DNA from: JABCPE02 sp963509715
GTDB taxonomy: Bacteria; Bacteroidota; Bacteroidia; Flavobacteriales; Weeksellaceae
Direction: 5' to 3'
Length of the DNA: 22,793 nucleotides
Assembly: GCA_963509715.1 (NCBI GenBank)
Contig: CAUPCB010000026.1
Span: 1-22,793 of the forward strand
A model generated the notes under the pieces. It had not been told where the DNA came from, did no database searches, and was given only the letters and a program-made list of their open reading frames with translations. This document shows, one piece after another, positions 6,485 to 15,204 of this stretch. Position 1 is the first letter of the stretch, and each line of letters begins with the position of its first letter. The translations under genes and the position numbers were made by a program.

Positions 6485-7111
6485 ATGAAAGTCTTAAATA
6501 TTAAAATTTCTGCATTACCTCCAGAAAATAATTCTTTTTGGATGAGACTTCTTCTTTATCTGTGTGTTCCTTTTCTTTTCATATTTGGAATACTTTTATT
6601 GATAGGATGGAGAATATATTCAGGCATTAATTCTATTATTTCGACTGTCAAAGAGGATTTTTTCGGAATTAAAGACAAAACAAATATTAAAACCAGCAAA
6701 AATATTCTATTCGAAAACGAACAATTTAAACTAAAAAAAGAAGACTATCTCCCTGATGAAAACAGCCAAGAATATAAAATTTTCGATGATTTTTGCGCCA
6801 AATCAAACGAACACCTTGATGATGATGGCTATATATTCTACAAACTGACAGATGAAAAATCAGCAACAGACCTAAACGGAGCGATTATAAGTGAATTTCA
6901 GGAAGATATTGGTAATTATATTTTATTACAAAATCTTATTTTGGAAGATAGCCAGCTTAAAAACCAACTGATATCTTTCAATAAAAACACAGGGAAAATC
7001 ACGGTTTTGGCTAATATCAAAGACTTTTTCTGGTTAGAATTCGATTCTGAAACAAAAACAATCAATGGTTACAACAATAAAGAACAAATAGAAATTATCA
7101 TTTCAGAATGA
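6485..7111 (+). CDS. Hypothetical protein with one N-terminal membrane helix
   Basis: This 208-residue protein of unknown family has a short cytoplasmic-type N terminus (MKVLNIKISALPPENN), then one strong hydrophobic helix at about residues 19-42 (LLLYLCVPFLFIFGILLLIG). The remaining 160 or so residues are polar, rich in Lys, Asn, Asp and Glu, and probably globular (for example KLKKEDYLPDENSQEYKIF). The likely form is a single-pass inner-membrane protein with a soluble domain. Its base composition is more AT-rich than the flanking core genes, which would fit recent acquisition. It is the last gene of the tatD run and ends about 35 bases before a bidirectional terminator. Confidence 0.72.
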   Translation: MKVLNIKISALPPENNSFWMRLLLYLCVPFLFIFGILLLIGWRIYSGINSIISTVKEDFFGIKDKTNIKTSKNILFENEQFKLKKEDYLPDENSQEYKIFDDFCAKSNEHLDDDGYIFYKLTDEKSATDLNGAIISEFQEDIGNYILLQNLILEDSQLKNQLISFNKNTGKITVLANIKDFFWLEFDSETKTINGYNNKEQIEIIISE

Positions 7112-7146
7112 ATTGTCTTTTATTAAATTGATTTAATCCAAAAAAC

Positions 7147-7175
7147 AAAATCTACTTCTAAACGAAGTAGATTTT
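7147..7175. terminator. Bidirectional terminator between the tatD run and gldG
   Basis: The 8-bp stem TCTACTTC (7151-7158) pairs with GAAGTAGA (7164-7171) around loop TAAAC, flanked by an A-run on the left and a T-run on the right. It works on both strands: for the plus-strand unknown gene ending at 7111 and for minus-strand gldG ending at 7180. Confidence 0.85.
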
Positions 7176-7179
7176 TATT

Positions 7180-8835
7180 TTATGCAAATTTTCTCTTTCT
7201 CAGCCAGAAGAACAATGCTCCCATACCACCGATAATTCCCAGCGGCAATAATAGATTCAGCCACTGCCAGTAGGATTTTTCATCATTGATTCTCTTCCCA
7301 TCCAAGAGGCGAACTTCTATGCTTCGGCTGCGCAACTCGATGAGATTGTCATCATCCAGAAGATATTCCAGCACATTTCTCAGAAACTGCTCATTACCAT
7401 AGAGCTGGTTAGTCATCAGGTCTTCGCCCAAAGGAAGCGGTTCTCCTCTGATGACTTGGTTTCTAGCGACATCTCCATCGGAGATAACTATCATTTTATT
7501 CTCTCCACTTTTTGCTTTGAACTTTGGATATTCATTTTTCTCACTTCTGTTGGCATATGCAGAATTAAATTTCCCTTCCAAAGCCACTGCAAAAATCTTC
7601 GGTGTAGATGGTTTTTCCATCACACTAAGGCTGTCTATATTCTGTAACTCACTCAGTTCTACATAGTTCGGTGTAGATTTCAAGGTCGTTCTGTTACTAG
7701 ATTCGTAGAGAACTTGGGTTTTAATTCCTGGTCTTCCCAAAGTATCTATCGCTGTTGGAAACTCAAATTTCAAAGGATTTATGTTTCTAGTGATAGGATT
7801 TCCTGTTTCGTTAATCCCAAGTGGGAAATACGGCCACAATAGGCTGGCATACTGAGGGTTACCTGCTATCTCTCCTACGACTATTCTCCTAAGAGCCGCT
7901 TTTTGGAAATCTTTAACCAAGGCAGAATTGATTCTCAGACCATAGTTGAACATAAAATCCGTTAGATTAAGGTCTTGCGGATAGGCCATTATTTTTTTGG
8001 AATGGTAGAGCGTGTCCATATCTGCATTCACCGCATCCAGCATCCATAGGGTTTTACCACCATTCATAATGTATTGGTCAAGAATTACTTTTTCTTGGTT
8101 AGTAAAAGGCTTTCTCGGTTTGGCGATTACTATGGCGTCCATTTTCTGAAGTGTAGGAACATCCTCCATAGTGAGCTCTCCTCTGGTGTGTGGAATAATC
8201 GGCCCTACATTATAGTTATCCAAAGCCAGCTGCAAGAAGCCCTGAAACTGGTCTGGTCTCAACTCATCATGATTCACCAAAAATCCTACATTTTTTCTCT
8301 TTTCGGTAATCATGGTTTTAATGGTGGAAACAAAATTGTACTCCAAATTCTCAATAGACTTATTCAGCTGTTCCGATGCATCTATCCCTGTCTGCTGGAT
8401 AATCAGAGGAATAGCCGTCCCATAGGTATTATACTTCACCGCCGCATATGGGAAAAGGACAATTTCAGAGATTTTACCATCTTTCATATTAGGTAAAATA
8501 GACGGCTCCATTCCCATAGCTTCGAGCGTATCTCTCGATATTTTTTCCTTAATAGGGTCTATGAATTTATAGTCTATCTTTGGATTGATTTTTCGGAATT
8601 CTTCCAGCATGAATTTGGTTTCGTTTTGTAACTGCTTAAAACTCGCTGGGAAATCACCATCGAGATAAACCTCTATCATCATGGGTTTTTTTACAGCTTT
8701 CAGGGTTTTTATCGTGGAGTCTGTAAGGGTGTATCTTTTTTCTTGGGTAAGGTCTATCCTTGTGGAGAAACCAAAAATCCCAACAAGCAGAACTAAAACA
8801 ATCCCAATAGATATTATTATTTTCTTATTTTTCAT
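7180..8835 (-). CDS. gldG: Gliding motility-associated ABC transporter component GldG
   Basis: This 551-residue protein has an N-terminal membrane helix (about residues 4-22, IIISIGIVLVLLVGIFG) followed by a large periplasmic part beginning TRIDLTQEKRYTLTDSTIKTL, the typical opening of GldG and related ABC-type auxiliary proteins. A C-terminal membrane helix lies at about 527-545 (LLLPLGIIGGMGALFFW), with a basic RKRKFA end. In Flavobacterium johnsoniae, GldA (ATPase), GldF (permease) and GldG form an ABC transporter originally tied to gliding. It is not strictly required in all species and its substrate is unknown. The gene is 62 bases downstream of gldF. No gldA is present in the window, as is common, since it is usually elsewhere. 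Confidence 0.93.
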   Translation of the reverse strand: MKNKKIIISIGIVLVLLVGIFGFSTRIDLTQEKRYTLTDSTIKTLKAVKKPMMIEVYLDGDFPASFKQLQNETKFMLEEFRKINPKIDYKFIDPIKEKISRDTLEAMGMEPSILPNMKDGKISEIVLFPYAAVKYNTYGTAIPLIIQQTGIDASEQLNKSIENLEYNFVSTIKTMITEKRKNVGFLVNHDELRPDQFQGFLQLALDNYNVGPIIPHTRGELTMEDVPTLQKMDAIVIAKPRKPFTNQEKVILDQYIMNGGKTLWMLDAVNADMDTLYHSKKIMAYPQDLNLTDFMFNYGLRINSALVKDFQKAALRRIVVGEIAGNPQYASLLWPYFPLGINETGNPITRNINPLKFEFPTAIDTLGRPGIKTQVLYESSNRTTLKSTPNYVELSELQNIDSLSVMEKPSTPKIFAVALEGKFNSAYANRSEKNEYPKFKAKSGENKMIVISDGDVARNQVIRGEPLPLGEDLMTNQLYGNEQFLRNVLEYLLDDDNLIELRSRSIEVRLLDGKRINDEKSYWQWLNLLLPLGIIGGMGALFFWLRKRKFA

Positions 8836-8897
8836 ATTATTTTATACATTTTTTCAAAATTCCCTACTTCATTTCCTTTCTTCTTATTTTGAATATT

Positions 8898-9626
8898 TTA
8901 TTTTTTTCTTTCAACAAAAAGGATGGCTGCTTTTAGCCCTAAAAATATTATCAATCCGAAATAAAACACATCTTTAGTGTCTATCAAACCTCTCGTAAAG
9001 GCGATATAATGATGATAAAAACCAAGATTCTGAAGGATATAATCTCCGCCGCCCAGCAATTTATACGAAGCCAGCTGCTCTATTCCAAAAAACATAAAGA
9101 AACATAAAAAAACGCCTATCAGGTATGCCATCACTTGGTTAGATGATAAGGCTGATGCCAAAATCCCAACTGCTGTGAATGCTCCTATAAGCAGCAACAA
9201 TCCTGCATATCCACCCAAAGTCATCCCAAAATCTATATTTCCTTCTGGAATGCTGAGCGTAGAAATCGTATTAAAATACACGATGGAAGGCAACAGGCAC
9301 AAAACACCTATCAACCACACAGACAGGAATTTACCACCGATAATCTCTGTCAATTTCAAGGGTTGAGAAAAAAGCCAGCCAAGCGTTCCTGACTGCTGCT
9401 CTTCTGCCAGAGTTTTCATACTAAGCGCAGGAATGATGAACATAAAAAGCCACGGAACCAGCACAAAATAAGTCTGCATAGAAGCCGCACCTATATCAAA
9501 AAAGTTAAAATTATTCTCAAAGAAAAACAAGAACAAGCTTCCTAAAAGGCTGAAAGATGCGATGATGACCCACGCACTCCAATTCCCAAAATAAGCCCAA
9601 AGTTCTTTTTTAAAAACTGCTATCAT
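8898..9626 (-). CDS. gldF: Gliding motility-associated ABC transporter permease GldF
   Basis: This 242-residue ABC-2 type permease has six membrane segments, at roughly residues 17-36, 53-70, 103-121, 138-160, 167-185 and 219-238. The ABC-2 signature loop LAEEQQSGTLGWLFSQPL follows segment 2 and is typical of export-type permeases in the NosY/GldF group. It would pair with GldG (next gene) and with the GldA ATPase encoded elsewhere. It begins 28 bases after dnaE ends, with no hairpin between, so it may be carried on the dnaE message. Start MIAVFKKELWAYFGNW is standard for the family. Confidence 0.93.
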   Translation of the reverse strand: MIAVFKKELWAYFGNWSAWVIIASFSLLGSLFLFFFENNFNFFDIGAASMQTYFVLVPWLFMFIIPALSMKTLAEEQQSGTLGWLFSQPLKLTEIIGGKFLSVWLIGVLCLLPSIVYFNTISTLSIPEGNIDFGMTLGGYAGLLLLIGAFTAVGILASALSSNQVMAYLIGVFLCFFMFFGIEQLASYKLLGGGDYILQNLGFYHHYIAFTRGLIDTKDVFYFGLIIFLGLKAAILFVERKK

Positions 9627-9654
9627 TTTATATTTATTTTATCCAAAATTTTAT

Positions 9655-12600
9655 TTAGTTCAAAAACACATCGTATCTACCGACCTTGTGTATCATCTTC
9701 AATACATTATCATCAATCCTTATTTTATGCTGCATAGATACCAGCTCTATGATGCTGTTATCCTCAGGATTTTTGATATAAAAGCTAAGTTTATGCTCGC
9801 CTTTATTGGTAAGTATTTCATTTCTGAAAAACTCTATATCCTCTTTTTTCAAATCCTGAACTGGCATTACAACAGTCAAAGATTTTGCAAATTTATCAAA
9901 TGCATCCCTTAGTTCCAAAACATCATTCACATTCACGAAACATCTTCCATCCTGCGAAACGGAATATTTTATCTTTAAAATCACAAATCGCTGTGGAGCT
10001 ATCTTGTCTTTCAGCCTCATATAATCTCTGTCTCCCAGACGGAAAGAGCACGAACCTGCATAGTCCTCCAAGGTCAGGAAAGCCACCTTTTCGCCGCCAC
10101 GCTTCCCATCCCGAACGGTATATTCCGTAATCATTCCTGCCACGGTGTATTCTTTGCCTTTATTCATATTATTTTGACGGTCTTTCCAGCTGAGATTGGT
10201 CTCTGGAACATTGTTCGCTATGATTGTAGATTTATAATTTTCCACCTCATCCAGATTCAGGAAGTTATGAAAACCTCTTGGCTCTATTTTTTTGGTAGTT
10301 TCTTCTACTATTTCTTCTGACTCGGCATCCATACCGAAATCTATATTTTCATCCTCTAAAAAATCTGCATCTATACCGCTGTCTGCCACATCCAAATGCT
10401 CTTCTGGCTCATTCTTTCTCTCTTTCTCCAAGATACTTTTTTTACTCAAAGAGCCTTGCATGAACTTGTATTGATACTTAAACTCATCTATCGGATGGGC
10501 AGAAAGATAAAACCCGATGGTTTCCTTTTCTTTATTAAGTTTATACATATTAGACCATTCTGGCTGAGGATCGATTTTAAAGCGTTCTATCTGAACCTCT
10601 TCCATCATATCCGCAAAGAGGGAATTTTCCACAGAGGACTTACTTTCATTGTAATTTTGTCCGTATCTGAGGAGTTTTTCAACAGCCGTCTTTCCTGAGC
10701 TGTCTGGCTCTAAATACTGGGCTCTGTGGTAAGTGTCCAGCTCATCAAAAGCCCCTGCCATTACCAACCCTTCCACCACTCGCTTATTCACCTGTGATGA
10801 AGAAACCCGCTCAAAAAAATCAAAAACATCCTTGAATTTGCCTTTTTGTCTTTCCTGATCTATGGCTTCGCTCGGTCCCTCACCTATTCCCTTTATCGCC
10901 CCAAGTCCGAAACGAATCTGCCCTTTCTCGTTCACCGAGAATTTGTATTGGCTTTCATTCACATCCGGCCCCAGAACATCCACACCCATAGACTTACAGT
11001 CTTCCATAAACATGGTGATTTGGGCAGTGTTGCTAATGTTATTACTCATCACACTCGCCATATATTCGGCTGGGTAGTTGGCTTTTAGGTAAGCTGTATG
11101 GTAGGCTATCAGGGCGTAACATGTGGAGTGCGACTTGTTAAAGGCATACTCTGCGAACGCCTCCCAGTCTTTCCAAATTTTCTGTAATTTCGTTTCATCC
11201 AGATTATTCGCCTTTCCTCCTTCTATGAATTTCGGATACATTTTATCCAAGACATTTCTCTGCTTTTTCCCCATGGCTTTACGCAGGGTATCGGCTTCAC
11301 CTTTGGTAAAGTTGGCCAATTTCTGCGACAAAAGCATCACCTGCTCCTGATAAACGGTAATTCCGTAAGTTTCTTTCAGATATTCCTCTGTTTCTGGGAG
11401 GTCATAGACTATTTCTTCTACTCCGTGCTTTCTGTTGATAAAGTTCGGGATGTATTTTATCGGCCCTGGTCTGTACAGTGCGTTCATCGCAATAAGGTCA
11501 GCGAAAACTGTTGGTTTCAGATCCCTCATATATTTCTGCATTCCAGCACTTTCGTATTGGAAAATCCCAACTGTCCTTCCTTCCTTAAAGAGCTGATAAG
11601 TCTTCGCATCATCCAGCGGAATTTCATCTGGATTTATATCGATATTATATCTTTGTTTAATGAGTTTCAAAGCATCTTTGATAATGGTCAAAGTCCTCAA
11701 ACCAAGGAAGTCCATTTTCAGCAGTCCTGCACTCTCCGCCACCGAGTTATCAAACTGAGAGACCAAAATATCGGCATCTTTCGCCGCAATGGAAATTGGT
11801 ACAAGATTGGAAATATCCTCAGGCGTGATAATCACCCCGCAGGCGTGAATTCCCGTGTTTCTGATACAGCCTTCCATTTTCCTTGCTGAATCCAAAACAC
11901 GATAACGGCTGTCTTTTGGGTTCTCCAAGATAGCCTTCATCTCATCCACCAAAATTTTGTCCTCATCCTTTAATTTATCATATTTCGAAAGGGCTTTTGC
12001 AATGTTCATCCCTGGCACAGACGGAACAAGTTTTGCGATGTTATTCGTTTCAAAAATCGGCACATCCAAGACCCTTCCTGCATCTTTTATCGCAGATTTT
12101 CCACCCAAAACAGAATAGGTAATAATCTGAGCCACATTACTTTGCCCATATTTATCAATAACCCATTTGATAATTCTGTCCCTTCCCTCATCATCAAAAT
12201 CTATATCAATATCGGGCATGGAAATACGCTCTGGATTCAGAAAACGCTCAAAAAGGAGGTCGTATTTTATAGGGTCTACATTGGTAATTCCGATGCAGTA
12301 TGCCACCGCAGAACCTGCCGCAGAACCACGCCCAGGCCCCACAGAAACGCCCATATCTTTTGCCTCATTACAAAAATCCTGAACGATAAGGAAATACCCT
12401 GGATAGCCCGTTTTAGCGATTACTTCCAGTTCAAAATCCAAACGCTCTGCTATTTCATCTGTGATTTCTCCGTATTTTCTCTTTGCTCCTTCATAGGTCA
12501 GATGTCGTAGATAGGCGTTTTCTCCGCGTTTTCCGCCATCTTTCAAGTCATCTTCGTGCTGAAACTCCTGTGGAATATCAAATTCAGGCAGCAAAACATC

Positions 12601-14289
12601 TCGCTTCAAGGTATAAGGTTCAAATTTCTGCAACAGCTCCGTATACGCCTCAAATGCATCTGGATACTGGCGAAAAGCCTGTTTGATTTCTTCTGTATTT
12701 TTTATATAAAACTCCTGCGAAGCCAGTCCTCTCCTCTTTCCAAAACCTCTACCAATGGGCGTTGAGAGTTTTTCTCCATCTTTTATACAGCTTACGATAT
12801 CTTGAATATCAGCATCAGATTTTTCTGTATAAAAAGTTTCATTTTGGGCTAAAATTTTGACATCATATTTTTCTGCAAACTGGAGCAAAGTTTGGTTCAC
12901 ATGCTCTTCTTCATACAGACCATGATTTTGAATCTGCACATAGAAATCCTCGCCAAATTCCTCTTTCCACCATTTGAAAAGTTCTTCCCCTTTCTGCTCC
13001 CCAAAATTCAAAATCGCATCTGGAATATCACCAGAAATCCCAGAAGTAACCGCGATAAGCCCCTCTTTATACTGCGAAATCATCTGTCGGGAAATCCGCG
13101 GAACACCGAAATAAAACCCTTTAACAAAGCCTATACTTGAGAGTTTTGCCAAGTTTTTATAACCTATGAAATTCTTCGCCAACAGCACCATATTTGTCCT
13201 TCTGTCTGGGTCATCTTTGGTAAACTGCTTCTGCTCAGGCCTGTCCGAGATATAAAACTCACACCCCAGAACAGGAATTATCGTTTTCTGCTGTGGTTCC
13301 GTTTCAGAAAATTCTAAGCCTTCTTCCTCTGCTTTTTGTTTTTGGTCAATGTATTCTTGATGGGCTTTTTTAACCTTAGAATTATAACTTTCCACTTCGG
13401 AAATAAACTTAAAAGCCCCCATCATATTCCCCAAATCCACCATTCCCACAGCTGGGAAATTATCGGATTTGGCTTTATTTATCAAATCTTCTATGGAAGT
13501 GGTCGATTGTAAAGACGAAAAAATACTATGATTATGAAAATTAAAGTAATCCCCAATTTCCACCTCATCCGTATCCCCGAAATCTACCGTTTTTTTCTTC
13601 TTGTTAAAATCCTCTACCTGCCGTCTGATGACGATTGCAAAAGGCTTGATGGGATTAGGGTGAAGATTTTGGTAGGCTTCCAGCTGCTCTTGAGAAATTT
13701 TAAGATTTTCTGCTGGGATAATGCCGATACGCATCATCTCAAAGAAAACCTGAGCCGTAGCATTCACATCGGCGGCGGCATTATGGGCTTCATCAAATTT
13801 TTTACCGTAGAGTTTTTCGTAAAGTTCCTCTAATTTTGGTGATTTGTATCTTCCGTTTTTCCCTCCACTCAGCTGACAAAAATCCGTTCCCAGCTCCATA
13901 GTATCGGCGGAAGGCGTTTTTTCTAATGTATTCTCTATTCCTTTTCGGAAAAGCTCTGCACCTACGATTTTATAGTCAAAATCTATATTATGCCCTGCCA
14001 CCACTTTGGTTTTCTTAAGCACTTCGGTGAACTCCTCCAAAACTTCCTGCAAGTCCCTTCCCTGCTCCTGCGCCATTTTAGTGGAAATCCCGTGAATTCT
14101 GGTCGCATTGAAGGGAATATCATAGCCCTCTGGCTTTATGATATAGTCCTGATTCTCTATCAGTTCGCCATTTTCATCATGCAGCTGCCAAGCAATCTGC
14201 ACCATTCTCGGCCAGTTGTCAGAATCTGATAAAGGAGCATTAAAGTTCTGAGGTAATCCCGTAGTTTCGGTGTCAAAAATGAGGTACAT
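9655..14289 (-). CDS. dnaE: DNA polymerase III alpha subunit with fused N-terminal 3'-5' exonuclease
   Basis: This 1544-residue replicative polymerase carries its own proofreading domain. Residues 1-185 form a DnaQ-like DEDDh exonuclease with Asp6 and Glu8 (FDTETTG), Asp103 (GHNIDFD), His169 and Asp174 (HNAAADVNAT), all present. A PHP domain follows from about 245 (FHNHSIFSSL). The polymerase palm has GPGRGSAAGSAVAY (about 651), PDIDIDF (about 691, two catalytic Asp) and KMDFLGL (about 857, third Asp). After the helix-hairpin-helix region, ENSLF (about 1218) fits the beta-clamp-binding motif. A strongly acidic linker (about 1290-1335) leads to an OB fold (about 1375-1450). Standalone DnaE is nearer 1150-1200 residues; the extra length is the exonuclease and linker. 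The fusion is, to my knowledge, usual in flavobacteria. gldF and gldG follow. Confidence 0.96.
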   Translation of the reverse strand: MYLIFDTETTGLPQNFNAPLSDSDNWPRMVQIAWQLHDENGELIENQDYIIKPEGYDIPFNATRIHGISTKMAQEQGRDLQEVLEEFTEVLKKTKVVAGHNIDFDYKIVGAELFRKGIENTLEKTPSADTMELGTDFCQLSGGKNGRYKSPKLEELYEKLYGKKFDEAHNAAADVNATAQVFFEMMRIGIIPAENLKISQEQLEAYQNLHPNPIKPFAIVIRRQVEDFNKKKKTVDFGDTDEVEIGDYFNFHNHSIFSSLQSTTSIEDLINKAKSDNFPAVGMVDLGNMMGAFKFISEVESYNSKVKKAHQEYIDQKQKAEEEGLEFSETEPQQKTIIPVLGCEFYISDRPEQKQFTKDDPDRRTNMVLLAKNFIGYKNLAKLSSIGFVKGFYFGVPRISRQMISQYKEGLIAVTSGISGDIPDAILNFGEQKGEELFKWWKEEFGEDFYVQIQNHGLYEEEHVNQTLLQFAEKYDVKILAQNETFYTEKSDADIQDIVSCIKDGEKLSTPIGRGFGKRRGLASQEFYIKNTEEIKQAFRQYPDAFEAYTELLQKFEPYTLKRDVLLPEFDIPQEFQHEDDLKDGGKRGENAYLRHLTYEGAKRKYGEITDEIAERLDFELEVIAKTGYPGYFLIVQDFCNEAKDMGVSVGPGRGSAAGSAVAYCIGITNVDPIKYDLLFERFLNPERISMPDIDIDFDDEGRDRIIKWVIDKYGQSNVAQIITYSVLGGKSAIKDAGRVLDVPIFETNNIAKLVPSVPGMNIAKALSKYDKLKDEDKILVDEMKAILENPKDSRYRVLDSARKMEGCIRNTGIHACGVIITPEDISNLVPISIAAKDADILVSQFDNSVAESAGLLKMDFLGLRTLTIIKDALKLIKQRYNIDINPDEIPLDDAKTYQLFKEGRTVGIFQYESAGMQKYMRDLKPTVFADLIAMNALYRPGPIKYIPNFINRKHGVEEIVYDLPETEEYLKETYGITVYQEQVMLLSQKLANFTKGEADTLRKAMGKKQRNVLDKMYPKFIEGGKANNLDETKLQKIWKDWEAFAEYAFNKSHSTCYALIAYHTAYLKANYPAEYMASVMSNNISNTAQITMFMEDCKSMGVDVLGPDVNESQYKFSVNEKGQIRFGLGAIKGIGEGPSEAIDQERQKGKFKDVFDFFERVSSSQVNKRVVEGLVMAGAFDELDTYHRAQYLEPDSSGKTAVEKLLRYGQNYNESKSSVENSLFADMMEEVQIERFKIDPQPEWSNMYKLNKEKETIGFYLSAHPIDEFKYQYKFMQGSLSKKSILEKERKNEPEEHLDVADSGIDADFLEDENIDFGMDAESEEIVEETTKKIEPRGFHNFLNLDEVENYKSTIIANNVPETNLSWKDRQNNMNKGKEYTVAGMITEYTVRDGKRGGEKVAFLTLEDYAGSCSFRLGDRDYMRLKDKIAPQRFVILKIKYSVSQDGRCFVNVNDVLELRDAFDKFAKSLTVVMPVQDLKKEDIEFFRNEILTNKGEHKLSFYIKNPEDNSIIELVSMQHKIRIDDNVLKMIHKVGRYDVFLN

Positions 14290-14347
14290 TCAGTAAAAAA
14301 ATTTGGTGTAAAAATAGAAAGAATTTTAGTATAAATTCAACTTTGAA

Positions 14348-14362
14348 TCAAAATAATTTTGA
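14348..14362. repeat. 15-bp palindrome between the nitroreductase gene and dnaE
   Basis: TCAAAATAATTTTGA is a perfect palindrome with 7-base arms and one central base. It lies directly after the nitroreductase stop and 59 bases before the dnaE start. The one-base centre makes it a poor hairpin, so if it is functional, a protein-binding site is more likely than a terminator. AT-rich chance is possible. Confidence 0.35.
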
Positions 14363-14363
14363 C

Positions 14364-15089
14364 TTATATTTTTCTATACACTTCTTCAAAAGGAAGCCTA
14401 GTTCTATCTCCCCAAACGCCTTTTTCTTCACGGATTCCACAGGTTACGACCATATTGATTTCTGCACCATAGGGCAGTTTGAGCAGTTTTTTCACTCTTA
14501 AACTGTCAAATCCTTCTAATGGGCAAGTGTCATAGCCCTGCTCCGCCATTGCCAGCATGAAGGTCTGAGCTACCAGACCACAGCTCTTATGCACCACTAC
14601 ACGCATATCTGCTTCAGAAACCTGCCTCATCATAGGGCGAAAAAGTCCAATTCCCAGCGCTGTTATTTTTCGGGCTATTCCTAAAATTCCAAAAAAACGA
14701 GAATAGATAATCGGAAGTAGTTTTTCGTAATACATTCCCCACTTTTTTATGCGTTTTTCTTGTTTTTCTACTGGGCTGGTTCTCTTGATATTTTCTATTT
14801 CTAAGCGCAGCATTTCTTTTTCCCGCTTACGATGCAAATCCTGCCGAGTCACGAAAACCACCATCTCCTGCGCTGTATCTGCTGAACTCTGCTCCAAACA
14901 CGCAGAGGCTAATTTTTTGAGCATATCTTTATCCGTGATATGGTACATTTCATAGAGCTGCATGTTGGAACTTGTAGGTGCCAGCTGCGCCAGCCTCAGG
15001 CAATGAGCCACCTTTTCTGTATCAATTAATTTTGTGTCGCTATAGTATCGCACAGAGCGTCTATAATTGAGAATTTGTTCTAAATTCAT
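14364..15089 (-). CDS. Nitroreductase family FMN-dependent oxidoreductase
   Basis: This 241-residue protein starts MNLEQILNYRRSVRYYSD, with the RRSVR phosphate-binding motif for FMN, then LAPTSSNMQLYEMY, the usual second flavin contact. The C-terminal part has MAEQGYDTCPLEGFD and MVVTCGIREEKG, typical of the family's later FMN and dimer segments. Such enzymes reduce nitro compounds, quinones or enones with NAD(P)H as cytoplasmic homodimers. A long charged insert at about residues 90-155 (rich in Lys, Arg and Glu) exceeds the standard nitroreductase loop and probably covers the active site. The substrate is unknown. It lies 74 bases upstream of dnaE. A one-mismatch -7 element (TATCTTTA, 15106-15113) precedes it. 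Confidence 0.87.
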   Translation of the reverse strand: MNLEQILNYRRSVRYYSDTKLIDTEKVAHCLRLAQLAPTSSNMQLYEMYHITDKDMLKKLASACLEQSSADTAQEMVVFVTRQDLHRKREKEMLRLEIENIKRTSPVEKQEKRIKKWGMYYEKLLPIIYSRFFGILGIARKITALGIGLFRPMMRQVSEADMRVVVHKSCGLVAQTFMLAMAEQGYDTCPLEGFDSLRVKKLLKLPYGAEINMVVTCGIREEKGVWGDRTRLPFEEVYRKI

Positions 15090-15143
15090 AGTTAAAATTT
15101 TTCGTTAAAGATAAAAAAACTGAATAAATTTTTCATAATCACC

Positions 15144-15179
15144 AAAAAAATTCCCTCCCAGAAAACTCTGAAAGGGAAT
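15144..15179 (-). terminator. Intrinsic terminator after the CoA-transferase family gene
   Basis: The outer stem ATTCCCT (15150-15156) pairs with AGGGAAT (15173-15179), and the inner stem CAGA (15159-15162) pairs with TCTG (15167-15170) around loop AAAC. On the minus strand a run of T follows (15144-15150). It ends the message of the gene at 15205-16482 and lies before the nitroreductase gene. Confidence 0.8.
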
Positions 15180-15204
15180 AAATGAAACATATTCTATCTT
15201 AATT

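Noticed and set aside
12142..12510. Plus-strand reading frame of 122 codons inside dnaE
   Set aside because: It is fully antisense to the polymerase palm domain with its catalytic motifs. Several similar shadow frames across 9.7-14.2 kb were rejected for the same reason.
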